This document shows, one piece after another, positions 16,019 to 24,251 of a stretch of 58,857 bases of DNA. Where the stretch lies: positions 1 to 58,857 of the forward strand of contig CAKPOS010000009.1 of NCBI GenBank assembly GCA_934176955.1, in the 5' to 3' direction. A program made the translations under genes and the position numbers. Under the pieces are notes generated by a model. The model made no database searches and was not told where the DNA came from. It saw only the letters and a program-made list of their open reading frames with translations. This DNA comes from an uncultured Bacilli bacterium. Its GTDB lineage: Bacteria; Bacillota_I; Bacilli_A; RF39; UBA660. The stretch's first letter is position 1, and each line of letters opens with the position of its first letter.

Positions 16019-16567
16019 ATGGAATTAGATGAATTATTGATGATGTGTGAGGAAAGAATGGAAGAATCGATTGCTTCTATGGAGAAGAGATTTATTCATG
16101 TGCGAGCAGGGAGAGCTAATCCTAGTATGTTAGATGGAATTATGGTGGAATATTATGGAGTACCAACTCCTCTAAAGCAACTTGCTAATATTTCTATTCC
16201 TGAAGCAAGACAACTTTCGATAAAACCATTTGATAAAAGTATTTTGAATGCAATTGAAAAAGCTATTTTTGAGGCAAATATTGGACTTACCCCAAATAAT
16301 AATGGTGAGGTTATTTTCTTAGTTATTCCAGCATTAACGGAAGATAGAAGAAAAGAATTAGTGAAGCAAGTAAAACAAATTGCTGAGGAGGCTAAAATTG
16401 CGTTAAGGAATATCCGTCAAGATACAAATAATGATATTAAGAAAGAAAAGTTGCCAGAAGATATTGAAAAACAAGGAAATGAAGAAGTTCAAGATTTAAT
16501 TAATCAATATAATAAAAAAATAGATGAAGCTCTAAAGGTAAAAGAACAAGAATTAATGACTATTTAG
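16019..16567 (+). CDS. frr: Ribosome-recycling factor
   Basis: 182 residues, the normal length is 185. The N-terminal helix includes the signature VRAGRANPSMLDGIMVEYYG, followed by PTPLKQLANI and the hinge PEARQLSIKPFDKS. The C-terminal helix has IRQDTNNDIKKEK. RRF splits post-termination ribosomes with EF-G. The ATG follows AAAGGTGAAAAATAT. pyrH, uppS and dxr, often beside frr, are absent here; cdsA and rseP from the same classic cluster lie 11 kb away. Confidence 0.96.
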   Translation: MELDELLMMCEERMEESIASMEKRFIHVRAGRANPSMLDGIMVEYYGVPTPLKQLANISIPEARQLSIKPFDKSILNAIEKAIFEANIGLTPNNNGEVIFLVIPALTEDRRKELVKQVKQIAEEAKIALRNIRQDTNNDIKKEKLPEDIEKQGNEEVQDLINQYNKKIDEALKVKEQELMTI

Positions 16568-16610
16568 TAGTCTTTTTTCTTTTCTTTTTATCTGTAATCA
16601 ACAGATTTTA

Positions 16611-16639
16611 TTGATTGTATGGAAAAACTACGATATAAT
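16611..16639 (+). promoter_or_regulatory. Promoter of the zinc-ribbon DUF4234 operon
   Basis: TTGATT at 16611-16616, a 17 bp spacer and TATAAT at 16634-16639. Confidence 0.75.
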
Positions 16640-16663
16640 GATAATAGGAAGTGAGGAGTGAAG

Positions 16664-17197
16664 ATGAAATATTGTCCGAATTGTGGAAAAGAGATAGTAG
16701 AGGGAGCATTATTTTGTGATAGTTGTGGGACTAAGTTAGAGAGTTCTATTAAAACTAGTAATGAAGTAAAGGGGGAGAATCCATATGCTGATTATCTTCC
16801 AGAGAATCGTTTTCCTAATGGTGGTAGTCAGAATAATTATACTAATAATCGAGTGGTAGTGCCTAATCGTAGTATTCCAATGGCAATTATTTTAAGTTTT
16901 GTTACTTGTGGGGTATATTTACTTTATTGGTTTGTTATGATGACAGATGAAGCTAATTCTGTGTCTGATGAGACTGCTACTGGAGGAGCACTTTCTTTAA
17001 TTTTTACTTTAATTACTTGTGGTCTATATGGAATTTATTGGCATTACCAGATGGGAAAGAAACTTTATGATGCAGGGGTTAAGAATAATGTGGCAATTAG
17101 TGATAATTCTGTTCTTTATTTAATTTTATCTTTGTTTGGGCTTGGTATTGTTAACTATTGTCTTATTCAAAATGATTTAAATAAGTTTTCTGCTTAA
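16664..17197 (+). CDS. Zinc-ribbon plus DUF4234 membrane protein
   Basis: 177 residues. It begins with a zinc ribbon (KYCPNCGKEI, then LFCDSCGTKL, two CxxC knuckles in the first 26 residues), then a polar linker and a DUF4234 region with hydrophobic segments carrying the repeated CGVYLLYW and CGLYGIYW motifs. A third hydrophobic segment closes the protein. Role unknown; such proteins are common single-copy membrane proteins in Bacillota. ATG 16664 is 5 bp from GAGGAG. The stop codon overlaps the next start (TAATG), so the two genes are translationally coupled. Confidence 0.75.
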   Translation: MKYCPNCGKEIVEGALFCDSCGTKLESSIKTSNEVKGENPYADYLPENRFPNGGSQNNYTNNRVVVPNRSIPMAIILSFVTCGVYLLYWFVMMTDEANSVSDETATGGALSLIFTLITCGLYGIYWHYQMGKKLYDAGVKNNVAISDNSVLYLILSLFGLGIVNYCLIQNDLNKFSA

Positions 17198-17550
17198 TGA
17201 AGAAGATTATTTTTGTTGTTATTTGTTTTTGTTTTCTTTTTCTTTATTTGAAGGTGGGAATTTATATTCCTTGTTTGTTTAGAAAGTTAACTGGTTTTTA
17301 TTGTCCAGGATGTGGGATTACTAGGATGTTTTTGTCGATTTTGCAGTTAGATTTTTATCAAGCTTTTCGATATAATCCTTTGGTGTTTATTCTGTTTGTT
17401 GGGGTTATTTTGTTTAAAATACTTCGTTTTAATTTTTCTAAGAAGAGTAAGAAATATGCTAGTTATTTTCTTCTTTTTGTAGTTGTTCTTTATGGAATAT
17501 TAAGAAATATTGAGATGTTTTCTTATTTACAGCCAACAATTATTCATTAG
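17197..17550 (+). CDS. DUF2752 membrane protein
   Basis: 117 residues with three membrane helices. The DUF2752 signature FYCPGCGITRMFLSILQLDF is followed by the FRYNPL segment; the CPGCG pair of cysteines sits at the membrane boundary. The start overlaps the preceding stop by one base. The pairing of a zinc-ribbon membrane protein with DUF2752 suggests a shared, uncharacterised membrane function. Few further clues are visible. Confidence 0.8.
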   Translation: MKKIIFVVICFCFLFLYLKVGIYIPCLFRKLTGFYCPGCGITRMFLSILQLDFYQAFRYNPLVFILFVGVILFKILRFNFSKKSKKYASYFLLFVVVLYGILRNIEMFSYLQPTIIH

Positions 17551-17596
17551 TTTAAACTTAACTTTAGTTTTAAGCTTTTTCTTTTGGGAAAATGAC

Positions 17597-17625
17597 TTGT
17601 CAGTATTTTTTACTTATGATAAGAT
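17597..17625 (+). promoter_or_regulatory. Promoter of ruvB
   Basis: TTGTCA at 17597-17602, a 17 bp spacer and TAAGAT at 17620-17625. Confidence 0.7.
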
Positions 17626-17671
17626 AGAGAAGTAACTGAAGGATTAGTCAAAATAGAGAGAAGGAAATATT

Positions 17672-18664
17672 ATGGATGAGAGAATTATTACTAGTGATTT
17701 ATTACAAGAAGATTCTGATGAGATGACCATTCGACCTCAGACTTTAGCTGAATATATTGGACAAACTGATGTTAAAGAAAATATGAAAATCTTTATTAAA
17801 AGTGCTCTTATTCGAAAGAAGTCATTAGATCACGTGCTTTTATATGGTCCACCAGGATTAGGTAAAACAACTTTAGCTTATATTATTGCAAATGAATTAG
17901 GAAGTAATGTTAAAACTGCTAGTGGTCCTTCGATAGAAAAGAGTGGGGATTTAGCAGCGATTCTTTCTACTTTGGAAGAAAATGATGTTTTATTTATTGA
18001 TGAAATTCATCGTATTCCTAGATTTATTGAGGAAATATTATATCCTGCTATGGAAGATTTTTGTTTAGATATTGTTGTAGGAAGTGAAGGATCAACTAGA
18101 AATATTAGAATTAATTTACCTCCTTTTACTTTAGTTGGGGCAACGACTAGAGCAGGAGATTTATCTGCTCCTTTAAGAGATCGTTTTGGGATTATTTCTA
18201 AGTTAAATTATTATACGGAAGAAGAATTATTTCAAATTGTAAAACGAACTTCAAGGGTATTAAAGATGGATATTGATGATGATGCTGCTTTAGAACTTGC
18301 TAAAAGAAGTAGAGGAACGCCTCGTGTTGCTAATCGTTTATTTAAAAGAGTGAGAGATTTTGCTTTAGTAGCAGGGAGTAATATAATAACACTAGAAATT
18401 ATTAAAGATGCTTTGAAAAGATTAAAAGTAGATGACTTAGGTCTAGATGATACGGATTATCATTTATTAATGGCAATTATTGAACGGTTTAATGGAGGTC
18501 CTGTTGGTCTTGATGCGTTAGCTTCTTCTATTGGAGAAGAAGCTTCTACTATTGAGGATGTTTATGAGCCTTATCTTTTACAGATTGGTCTTTTAAAGAG
18601 AACTTCTAGAGGAAGAATGGTGACGGATTTGGCTTATCATCATCTAAATATTTCAAAAAAATAA
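17672..18664 (+). CDS. ruvB: Holliday junction branch-migration helicase RuvB
   Basis: 330 residues. AAA+ motifs: Walker A YGPPGLGKTT near residue 58, Walker B DVLFIDEIHRI near 108, sensor 1 LVGATTRAGDLSAPLRDRFG near 154 and a C-terminal winged helix (LDALASSIGEEASTIEDVYE). With RuvA it drives branch migration of Holliday junctions. ruvA, normally directly upstream, is absent from this window, so the operon has been split. The gene has its own promoter and a strong terminator. ATG follows AGAGAAGGAAATATT. Confidence 0.97.
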   Translation: MDERIITSDLLQEDSDEMTIRPQTLAEYIGQTDVKENMKIFIKSALIRKKSLDHVLLYGPPGLGKTTLAYIIANELGSNVKTASGPSIEKSGDLAAILSTLEENDVLFIDEIHRIPRFIEEILYPAMEDFCLDIVVGSEGSTRNIRINLPPFTLVGATTRAGDLSAPLRDRFGIISKLNYYTEEELFQIVKRTSRVLKMDIDDDAALELAKRSRGTPRVANRLFKRVRDFALVAGSNIITLEIIKDALKRLKVDDLGLDDTDYHLLMAIIERFNGGPVGLDALASSIGEEASTIEDVYEPYLLQIGLLKRTSRGRMVTDLAYHHLNISKK

Positions 18665-18674
18665 AGAAATTAAG

Positions 18675-18716
18675 AAAAATACTTATCATGAGATTGAATT
18701 GTGGTAAGTATTTTTT
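18675..18716 (+). terminator. Terminator of ruvB
   Basis: AAAAATACTTATCA pairs with TGGTAAGTATTTTT (one G-U) around a 13-base loop, and T's follow. Confidence 0.85.
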
Positions 18717-18732
18717 GTGAATAAATATTTTG

Positions 18733-18761
18733 TTGTTATTTTGAAAAAACTATTATATAAT
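18733..18761 (+). promoter_or_regulatory. Promoter of the SPFH module
   Basis: TTGTTA at 18733-18738, a 17 bp spacer and TATAAT at 18756-18761. Confidence 0.6.
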
Positions 18762-18782
18762 TAATATAAGGAAGGTGAATAT

Positions 18783-19898
18783 ATGGGCTTAATTAAAGCA
18801 ACGACTAGTTCTATCTCACAAGGACTAGGAGATCAATTTAAAGAGTTTATTGTATGTCCTGAAATTGAAGAGAATGTTTTGATTCAAAAGGGATATGTAA
18901 AACATGGTGAGGGTAATAAAAATCCAAGTGAAGGAATTATTACGAAGGGTAGTCAAATTGTTGTTCCATCAGGAATGGCGATGATGATTGTCGATAATGG
19001 AGAAATTACTGAATTTTCTGCCGAACCTGGTACTTATACGTATGACAAAAGTACAGAACCTACTGTTTTTGAAGGTGGTTTCTTTAAAGGCATAGGAGAG
19101 ACGATTAAAACAATAGGAAGACGTATTACTTATGGTGGTCAACCTGCTCATGATCAGAGAGTGTATTATGTTAATACCAAAGTGATTACAGGAAATAAGT
19201 TTGGTAGTCCTCAACCTAAAAAAATTACAGATGAAAAATATGGTATTTTGGAAGTTACATTCTTTGGAGAATATGCTTTTAAAGTAGAAGATCCAGTTAA
19301 ATTAGTGGCTAGTGTAATTGGGGCTAATGCTAAGGATACCATTACTTATGAAGAGGTAGTAGGTAGTCAATTAAAGACGAAATTTGTTGAAAAAGTTACT
19401 TATGCTATTTCTAATGTTATGAGAAATAAAAAAGTATCTTTTGGAGATATGGGCTTATATGGTAGTGATATTTCAGAAGAGATGAATACTTGCTTAAATG
19501 ATTCTTGGAAAGAAAAATATGGATTAGTGATTACTGATGTTGCTATGGGAGATATTAACTTAACTGATGAATCAATGAAGAGAGTATCTCGAATTGATGA
19601 TGCTAAGATATTTTCTGATGCTTCTATGCAATCAGGATTAATGGCTAGTGCTTCTGCTGAGGCGATGACAAAGGCTGCTTCTAATGAAAATGGTTCTATG
19701 GCGGGCTTTATGGGAATGTCAATGGCAAATCAAACCGGAGCTACGATGATGGGAGCGGTTAATCAAAACTTAGGAAATCAGAATACTTCTTCAGCTGGAA
19801 TTACTAATGATTCAGGAACATCTCCAAAGTTCTGTAGTAATTGTGGAGCAAAATTAACAGGAAAATTTTGTAGTAATTGTGGAGCAAAAGTCGAATGA
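18783..19898 (+). CDS. SPFH-domain protein with C-terminal zinc ribbon (YdjI-like)
   Basis: 371 residues. Residues ~25-270 form an SPFH/band-7 domain of the YdjI ('virion core protein') type: an early IVPSGMAMMIVDNGEI strand, a GEYAFKVEDP strand and a helix ending LVITDVAMGDINLTDE. A Met/Ala/Asn/Gly-rich region follows, and the protein ends with a double-knuckle zinc ribbon FCSNCGAKLTGKFCSNCGAK. In Bacillus the YdjI homologue works with the PspA and YdjG/YdjH proteins in membrane-stress protection. Here the next two genes resemble YdjG and YdjH, but no pspA gene is adjacent. The gene overlaps the next by 4 bp (ATGA). Confidence 0.8.
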   Translation: MGLIKATTSSISQGLGDQFKEFIVCPEIEENVLIQKGYVKHGEGNKNPSEGIITKGSQIVVPSGMAMMIVDNGEITEFSAEPGTYTYDKSTEPTVFEGGFFKGIGETIKTIGRRITYGGQPAHDQRVYYVNTKVITGNKFGSPQPKKITDEKYGILEVTFFGEYAFKVEDPVKLVASVIGANAKDTITYEEVVGSQLKTKFVEKVTYAISNVMRNKKVSFGDMGLYGSDISEEMNTCLNDSWKEKYGLVITDVAMGDINLTDESMKRVSRIDDAKIFSDASMQSGLMASASAEAMTKAASNENGSMAGFMGMSMANQTGATMMGAVNQNLGNQNTSSAGITNDSGTSPKFCSNCGAKLTGKFCSNCGAKVE

Positions 19899-20428
19899 AT
19901 GAAATCTTAAAATATGATCAAGATTTTAGTGAGAGTAAATTTATTACTTATGTTAATAATGTTTTTATTCAGATTTATACTTCATTGATGACTAAAGAAA
20001 TAGAGAATATTAAACATTTTGTTACAGATGATGTGTATGAGCAATTAAAGCAAAAAGTTGATATTTTGAATCAAAAAGGTTTAATTCAGATGTATGATGA
20101 ATTAAATGTTGCAAAGACAGATATTTTGCATTATCAAGTAGAAGATAATCAAATGATTATTCAAGTTAGGATTCTTTCTAGGTATTTAGATTATTTTGTT
20201 GATTTAGATGGAAATTATGTTAGTGGTAATCAAGATTCTAGGGTAAGTAGAAATTATGATTTAACATTTATGAAAAAAATTGACTTTCAGACAGTAGGTA
20301 CAGTAAATAAATGTCCTGGTTGTGGTGCATCAATTGATGTTAATGCATCGGGGATTTGTCCATATTGTGGTACAGTTTATAATCAAGAGGATAAGAATTG
20401 GATATTATCTTCTATGAATTTGGAGTAG
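19895..20428 (+). CDS. TIM44-like protein with zinc ribbon (YdjG-like)
   Basis: 177 residues; starts at ATG 19895 overlapping the SPFH stop (ATGA). Residues 1-125 form an alpha+beta TIM44/NTF2-like domain (KFITYVNNVFIQIYTSLMTK, then a middle strand LHYQVEDNQMIIQVRILSRY). The end is a zinc ribbon CPGCGASIDVNASGICPYCG. No membrane segment or signal peptide, so it should sit in the cytoplasm next to the SPFH assembly. The same domain recurs in the following gene, whose product has a signal and a membrane anchor. Function inferred from the Bacillus ydjGHI neighbourhood only. Confidence 0.75.
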   Translation: MNEILKYDQDFSESKFITYVNNVFIQIYTSLMTKEIENIKHFVTDDVYEQLKQKVDILNQKGLIQMYDELNVAKTDILHYQVEDNQMIIQVRILSRYLDYFVDLDGNYVSGNQDSRVSRNYDLTFMKKIDFQTVGTVNKCPGCGASIDVNASGICPYCGTVYNQEDKNWILSSMNLE

Positions 20429-20432
20429 TGAA

Positions 20433-21317
20433 ATGAAAAAAAGGGAAAGAGTTATCTTTATCATTCTGTTATTGTTGTGTTTATTTTTTCCTATCCATAG
20501 GTTGTCGGCTGATTCTGGTTGGGATGGTGGCTATGATAGTGGTGGTTCTTCCGATTGGGGAAGTTCGTCCTCTGATTGGGGGAGTTCATCCTCTGATTGG
20601 GATAGTTCTGATTGGAGTAGTTCAGGTGGAAGTTATTCTAGTGGGTCATTAGATCCTTTTATGGTGATGGCAATTATTGCTTTTATTGTAATTATTTTTG
20701 TTATTAGCAATAAAACGTCACAAAGGACTATGGTACAAAGTACTACTCTTGGAAGAGTAAATTCATACGACGTTAATAAAGTAAAAGCAGTATTAACTGA
20801 TTTTGATGAGGATAAGTTTAAAGAAAAGGCATACGAATTATATCAAGAGATTCAAGTTGCTTGGATGGATTTTGATAAAGATTCAATTAGAAAATGTGTG
20901 ACAGATGAATTATATAATACTTATTCAGCACAGTTATCTACATTAAAAATAAAGAATCAGAAAAATATCATGAAAGACTTTAAGTTACTTAATTCTAGCA
21001 TTATTGGTATGGAGATTAAAGAAAAGATGGTTTCACTTACCATAAAAATGAAAGTAGAATGCTACGACTATGTTGTTGATAAAGAAGGAAAAACATTACG
21101 AGGTAATGATAAACAAAAAGTAATTTATGAGTATACAATGACCTTTAATAAAGGGGTTAGTGATAGACCGAATAAATGTCCAAATTGTAATGCACCACTT
21201 GATAATGTCAATTCTAGTAAGTGTCCTTATTGTGATTCTAATATTATTAATGAAGGTTATGATTGGGTACTTGCTAAAAAACAGGTATTATCACAGACAA
21301 TTAATCATAAAAAATAA
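20433..21317 (+). CDS. Membrane TIM44-like zinc-ribbon protein (YdjH-like)
   Basis: 294 residues. A signal-like helix (6-25) precedes a Ser/Asp/Trp/Gly low-complexity segment with four SDWGSS/SDWDSS-type repeats (about 28-70), then a second membrane helix (about 75-91). A cytoplasmic TIM44-like domain (about 110-255) and a zinc ribbon, CPNCNAPLDNVNSSKCPYCD, follow. It shares the TIM44-like plus ribbon arrangement with the preceding gene and so appears to be the membrane-anchored partner. It begins 4 bp after that stop. The D/W/S repeat region faces outward and may be length-variable. Confidence 0.75.
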   Translation: MKKRERVIFIILLLLCLFFPIHRLSADSGWDGGYDSGGSSDWGSSSSDWGSSSSDWDSSDWSSSGGSYSSGSLDPFMVMAIIAFIVIIFVISNKTSQRTMVQSTTLGRVNSYDVNKVKAVLTDFDEDKFKEKAYELYQEIQVAWMDFDKDSIRKCVTDELYNTYSAQLSTLKIKNQKNIMKDFKLLNSSIIGMEIKEKMVSLTIKMKVECYDYVVDKEGKTLRGNDKQKVIYEYTMTFNKGVSDRPNKCPNCNAPLDNVNSSKCPYCDSNIINEGYDWVLAKKQVLSQTINHKK

Positions 21318-21324
21318 ATAAAAA

Positions 21325-21357
21325 TGGGAACAGATAGATTTCTGTTCTCAATTTTTT
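21325..21357 (+). terminator. Terminator of the SPFH operon
   Basis: GGGAACAGA/TCTGTTCTC (one G-U) with a 6-base loop, then AATTTTTT. Confidence 0.8.
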
Positions 21358-21387
21358 ATGAAAAAATACTTTGCTTTATGATTCATG

Positions 21388-21419
21388 AAAAAAATAAAAA
21401 ATCCTCAAAGTGAGGATTT
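21388..21419 (-). terminator. Terminator of tRNA-Met
   Basis: Minus strand: ATCCTCA-ctt-TGAGGAT is followed by a T-rich run, 12 bp beyond the tRNA 3' end. Confidence 0.85.
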
Positions 21420-21430
21420 GATTATTCTTA

Positions 21431-21507
21431 TGGTAGCGAGAGGGGGGGTCGAACCCTCGACCTATCGGGTATGAACCGATCGCTCTAGCCAACTGAGCTA
21501 TCTCGCC
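21431..21507 (-). tRNA. tRNA-Met (CAT), elongator type
   Basis: Minus-strand cloverleaf with acceptor GGCGAGA/TCTCGCT, D-loop agctcagttggctagagc, anticodon CAT in the loop ggttcatacc, T-arm gagggttcgacccccc and encoded CCA. The paired first base of the acceptor argues for the elongator, not the initiator. A tRNA-Ile2 with modified CAT cannot be fully excluded but the body matches Bacillota elongator Met. Confidence 0.93.
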
Positions 21508-21582
21508 GAAAGCAATATAATCATATCATAGTTTTTTTACTTTGACAATAGCTTTTGTTTAATTTTTATAAAATCATTATCC

Positions 21583-21611
21583 TTGAAAATACAATGGGAA
21601 AACGATATAAT
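21583..21611 (+). promoter_or_regulatory. Strong promoter reading into a leaderless small ORF
   Basis: TTGAAA at 21583-21588, a 17 bp spacer and TATAAT at 21606-21611. The expected +1 falls at about 21618-21619, on the ATG of the following 38-codon frame. Confidence 0.65.
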
Positions 21612-21618
21612 AAAAATT

Positions 21619-21735
21619 ATGAAACTGAAAGAAATACTAAGATATCTTTTTGATTTAAAAGTAGCAATTTTTAGAAAGCTAGTAGATATAATAGAAAAAT
21701 ATGTACAAGAAAAATATTTTTTTCTTATTGATTAG
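21619..21735 (+). CDS. Candidate 38-aa small protein (possibly leaderless)
   Basis: The frame begins MKLKEILRYLFDLKVAIFRK and ends in YFFLID. It is a single amphipathic, partly hydrophobic helix with basic residues. No ribosome binding site precedes it, but a consensus promoter places +1 at or beside the ATG, as in leaderless mRNAs. The rest of the 364 bp gap up to cdaA has only the extended -10 of cdaA (TGTTATAAT, 21832-21840). It could also be a non-coding leader for cdaA; no terminator separates them. Confidence 0.35.
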   Translation: MKLKEILRYLFDLKVAIFRKLVDIIEKYVQEKYFFLID

Positions 21736-21871
21736 AATATATTTTTAGGAAAGTACTTTTGAAGTATTTTCTTTTGTTTATAACATCTTTTTCTGAAGAT
21801 AAAAAAAGGGATATTATTTTTAGAAAGAATATGTTATAATATATTTTATAGTAGAAAGAAGGGAAATAAAT

Positions 21872-22708
21872 ATGACATTAAGTAGTATGATAACGGTATT
21901 ACAAAAAATAATTGATATCTCTTTAGTTTGGATTTTAATTTATTCTGTATTAAAGAGTTTAAAAGATAATGTCAAAATGATATTAATATTTAAAGGAGTA
22001 ATCATTATTGTATTTGTTAAATTGTTGAGTGATTATTTAAATTTGACGACTGTTGGGTTACTTTTAGAGTATGTGATTATGTGGGGGCCTTTGGCTTTAA
22101 TTATTATTTTTCAACCAGAAATTAGAAATATTTTGGAGCATTTGGGTAGACAACAGATTTTGACAAGACATCGTGTTTTAACAATGGATGAAAGAGAAAA
22201 AATGGTTTATGAGATTATGAATGCTGTTGAATATTTGAGAAAGTCAAGGATTGGTGCTTTGATTGTTATTGAGAGGGATATTAGTTTAAGAGACTATATT
22301 GAAAGAAGTAAGGGGATTTATGCTGATATTTCTTCGGAATTGTTAATTTCTATCTTTTTTCCGAGAAATCCTTTACATGACGGTGGGGTAATTATTCAAG
22401 GAAATCGAATTACTAGTGCTGGTGCTGTTTTTCCAATTAGTTTAAATACGAAGATTAATAAGAGATTGGGTACAAGGCATAGAGCTGCTTTAGGTATTAG
22501 TGAAGAGTCTGATGCTATTGCTTTAGTAGTAAGTGAAGAGACAGGGAAAATTTCTATTGCTATTGGAGGAGTGCTTAATTATAATTTATCTATTGATGAT
22601 GTTCGAATGATGTTAGTTGAAGAATTAAAACCTAAGCATGAAATTTTACTTGATGATGAATTTGAAGATGAAGAGGTAGAAGGTGGTGAAAAGCATGAAG
22701 ATAATTAA
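21872..22708 (+). CDS. cdaA: Diadenylate cyclase CdaA
   Basis: 278 residues. Three N-terminal membrane helices (about residues 12-78) are followed by a DisA_N domain that makes cyclic di-AMP from two ATP. Motifs: FFPRNPLHDGGVII near residue 165 and LGTRHRAALGISE near 200. The catalytic motif is usually DGA; here it reads DGG, a conservative change that keeps the Asp. The gene overlaps cdaR by 14 bp, the conserved regulator partner. glmM, the usual third gene, is absent. Cyclic di-AMP controls potassium and osmolyte homeostasis and is essential in most Bacillota. Confidence 0.94.
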   Translation: MTLSSMITVLQKIIDISLVWILIYSVLKSLKDNVKMILIFKGVIIIVFVKLLSDYLNLTTVGLLLEYVIMWGPLALIIIFQPEIRNILEHLGRQQILTRHRVLTMDEREKMVYEIMNAVEYLRKSRIGALIVIERDISLRDYIERSKGIYADISSELLISIFFPRNPLHDGGVIIQGNRITSAGAVFPISLNTKINKRLGTRHRAALGISEESDAIALVVSEETGKISIAIGGVLNYNLSIDDVRMMLVEELKPKHEILLDDEFEDEEVEGGEKHEDN

Positions 22709-24065
22709 AAATTTATTTCAATTTATTGCTGCTTTCTTTAAAACTATTTATAAAGTTATCGATAAAGTAATTATTATTCCTATTACAAAGTTTATTGTGA
22801 TGATAACAGATAAGTTAGGAAATAGAACAGACCGTTTTGAAAAGTGGATTACGAAAAAAAATACTTTAATATTTATTTCTTTAATATTAGCAATTGGATT
22901 ATTTATGTATGTTGATAGTGAGTCTACTACTATTATTACAGATAGTGCTGAAGTATTATATGGACAAAAGGTAAAAGCTACTTATAATAATAATTCTTAT
23001 GTTGTTGAAGGGTTACCTAAAAGTGTTGATGTTACTTTGATTGGGCGTAAGGTTGATTTATACTTAGCTAAACAATTAGCAACTGGTGTTGTTACTGCTG
23101 ATTTGTCTGGATTAGGAGAAGGAATGCATACGATTAAGTTAGAATATGATTGTTCTATTCGTTCTGTTGAGTATAAATTAGCACCTTCTTCAGTGAATAT
23201 AACGATTTATCCTAAGGTTTCTCAAACTAGAACTGCTGGTATTGAAGTGATTAATAAAAATAAATTGGATAAAAAGTTATCCATTGGAGAAGTTACCTTA
23301 AGTAATTCAGAAATTGTTATTAAAGGTGCGGAACATACTTTAAATAAGGTAGCAACGGTTAAAGCTTTGGTTGATGTGAGTAAAATGCTAAATCCTAAAA
23401 TTGGGATTACAACTATTGATGATATTAAATTAGTTGCTTATGATGAAAATGGTGATGTAGTAAAAGGATTAGAGATGGAACCTAATCGTTTAAGTGCAAA
23501 GGTAGTGGTAAATTCTCCTAGTAAAGAAGTTCCTTTAAAAGTTGTTCCAACAGGAAATTTAGAATTTGGTAAGGCTATTGATTCTATTACTACTGATGTA
23601 ACTAAAGTTACTGTTTATGGCGATCAAGATGTTCTTGATACGATTGAATATATTCCAGTAGAGGTAGATGTTTCTAAATTAAGTGAGAATAAGAGCTATG
23701 ATGTGGTGATTTCTAAACCATCTCGTATTAAAGAAATCTCTGAAACAAATGTAAAAGTAAATATTACTTTAGGTACTGAGGTAACGAAGGAAGTTCAAAA
23801 TGTTTCTATTGAAACTATTAATTTGGATACTAATCGTTATAAGGCTGTTGCTATTGGTGAGAATTCTAGTAAGACAACAGTTGTTGTAAAGGGAACAAAG
23901 AATGTTCTTGATACGATTGATGACTCTACTATTAAAGCTCAAGTAGATTTAGAAGGATATGGGGAAGGAGAATATGAAATTGCTGTAAAAGTTATAGGTG
24001 AAGATAATAAAGCAACATATAATCCTAAAACAACAAAAATTAAAGTAAAAATTAGCAAAAAATAA
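22695..24065 (+). CDS. cdaR: CdaA regulatory protein CdaR (YbbR repeats)
   Basis: 456 residues. ATG 22695 lies 8 bp after AGGTGG; a longer GTG frame overlaps that site. After a basic amphipathic N-terminus and one membrane helix (about 53-71) the rest is extracytoplasmic and consists of four YbbR-type beta domains, seen by the recurring pattern of KVxVYGxxxVLDTIxxIPVEVDVS. CdaR modulates CdaA activity from outside the membrane. The absence of glmM downstream is unusual; infC follows after its own promoter. Confidence 0.9.
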   Translation: MKIIKNLFQFIAAFFKTIYKVIDKVIIIPITKFIVMITDKLGNRTDRFEKWITKKNTLIFISLILAIGLFMYVDSESTTIITDSAEVLYGQKVKATYNNNSYVVEGLPKSVDVTLIGRKVDLYLAKQLATGVVTADLSGLGEGMHTIKLEYDCSIRSVEYKLAPSSVNITIYPKVSQTRTAGIEVINKNKLDKKLSIGEVTLSNSEIVIKGAEHTLNKVATVKALVDVSKMLNPKIGITTIDDIKLVAYDENGDVVKGLEMEPNRLSAKVVVNSPSKEVPLKVVPTGNLEFGKAIDSITTDVTKVTVYGDQDVLDTIEYIPVEVDVSKLSENKSYDVVISKPSRIKEISETNVKVNITLGTEVTKEVQNVSIETINLDTNRYKAVAIGENSSKTTVVVKGTKNVLDTIDDSTIKAQVDLEGYGEGEYEIAVKVIGEDNKATYNPKTTKIKVKISKK

Positions 24066-24075
24066 GTATTTTATC

Positions 24076-24104
24076 TTGACAATTAGCATTTAGTTTAATA
24101 TAAT
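24076..24104 (+). promoter_or_regulatory. Consensus promoter of infC-rpmI-rplT
   Basis: TTGACA at 24076-24081, a 17 bp spacer and TATAAT at 24099-24104; one of the strongest promoters in the window. Confidence 0.9.
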
Positions 24105-24110
24105 TGACAT

Positions 24111-24236
24111 GAAAGAAACAGAAAGAAGATGTATTCATCTCACCTGATTGCTAAGGGTAATAGGTAAAAAGCTAATCATACTTTAAACATAATAATGGCT
24201 TTTGAAATGAATACAGTCTTGCTGTATTCATTTTTT
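24111..24236 (+). promoter_or_regulatory. L20-type ribosomal protein leader (transcription attenuator)
   Basis: A ~126-base leader ends in the hairpin ATGAATACAG-tcttg-CTGTATTCAT followed by TTTTT, a terminator placed just before the infC ribosome binding site. An upstream copy, ATGTATTCAT at 24129-24138, can pair with the 5' arm ATGAATACA (24207-24215) and so form an antiterminator. Between them TGATTGCT and AGCTAATCA can pair, with an ACCT/AGGT interaction inside. In Bacillus the same operon is controlled by L20 binding a leader of this plan. Confidence 0.75.
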
Positions 24237-24251
24237 ATGGAGGTGTTTGAT

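Noticed and set aside
24195..24251. Longer IF-3 starting at ATG 24195
   Set aside because: The codons run through the leader terminator hairpin and the Shine-Dalgarno site and are not part of conserved IF-3.
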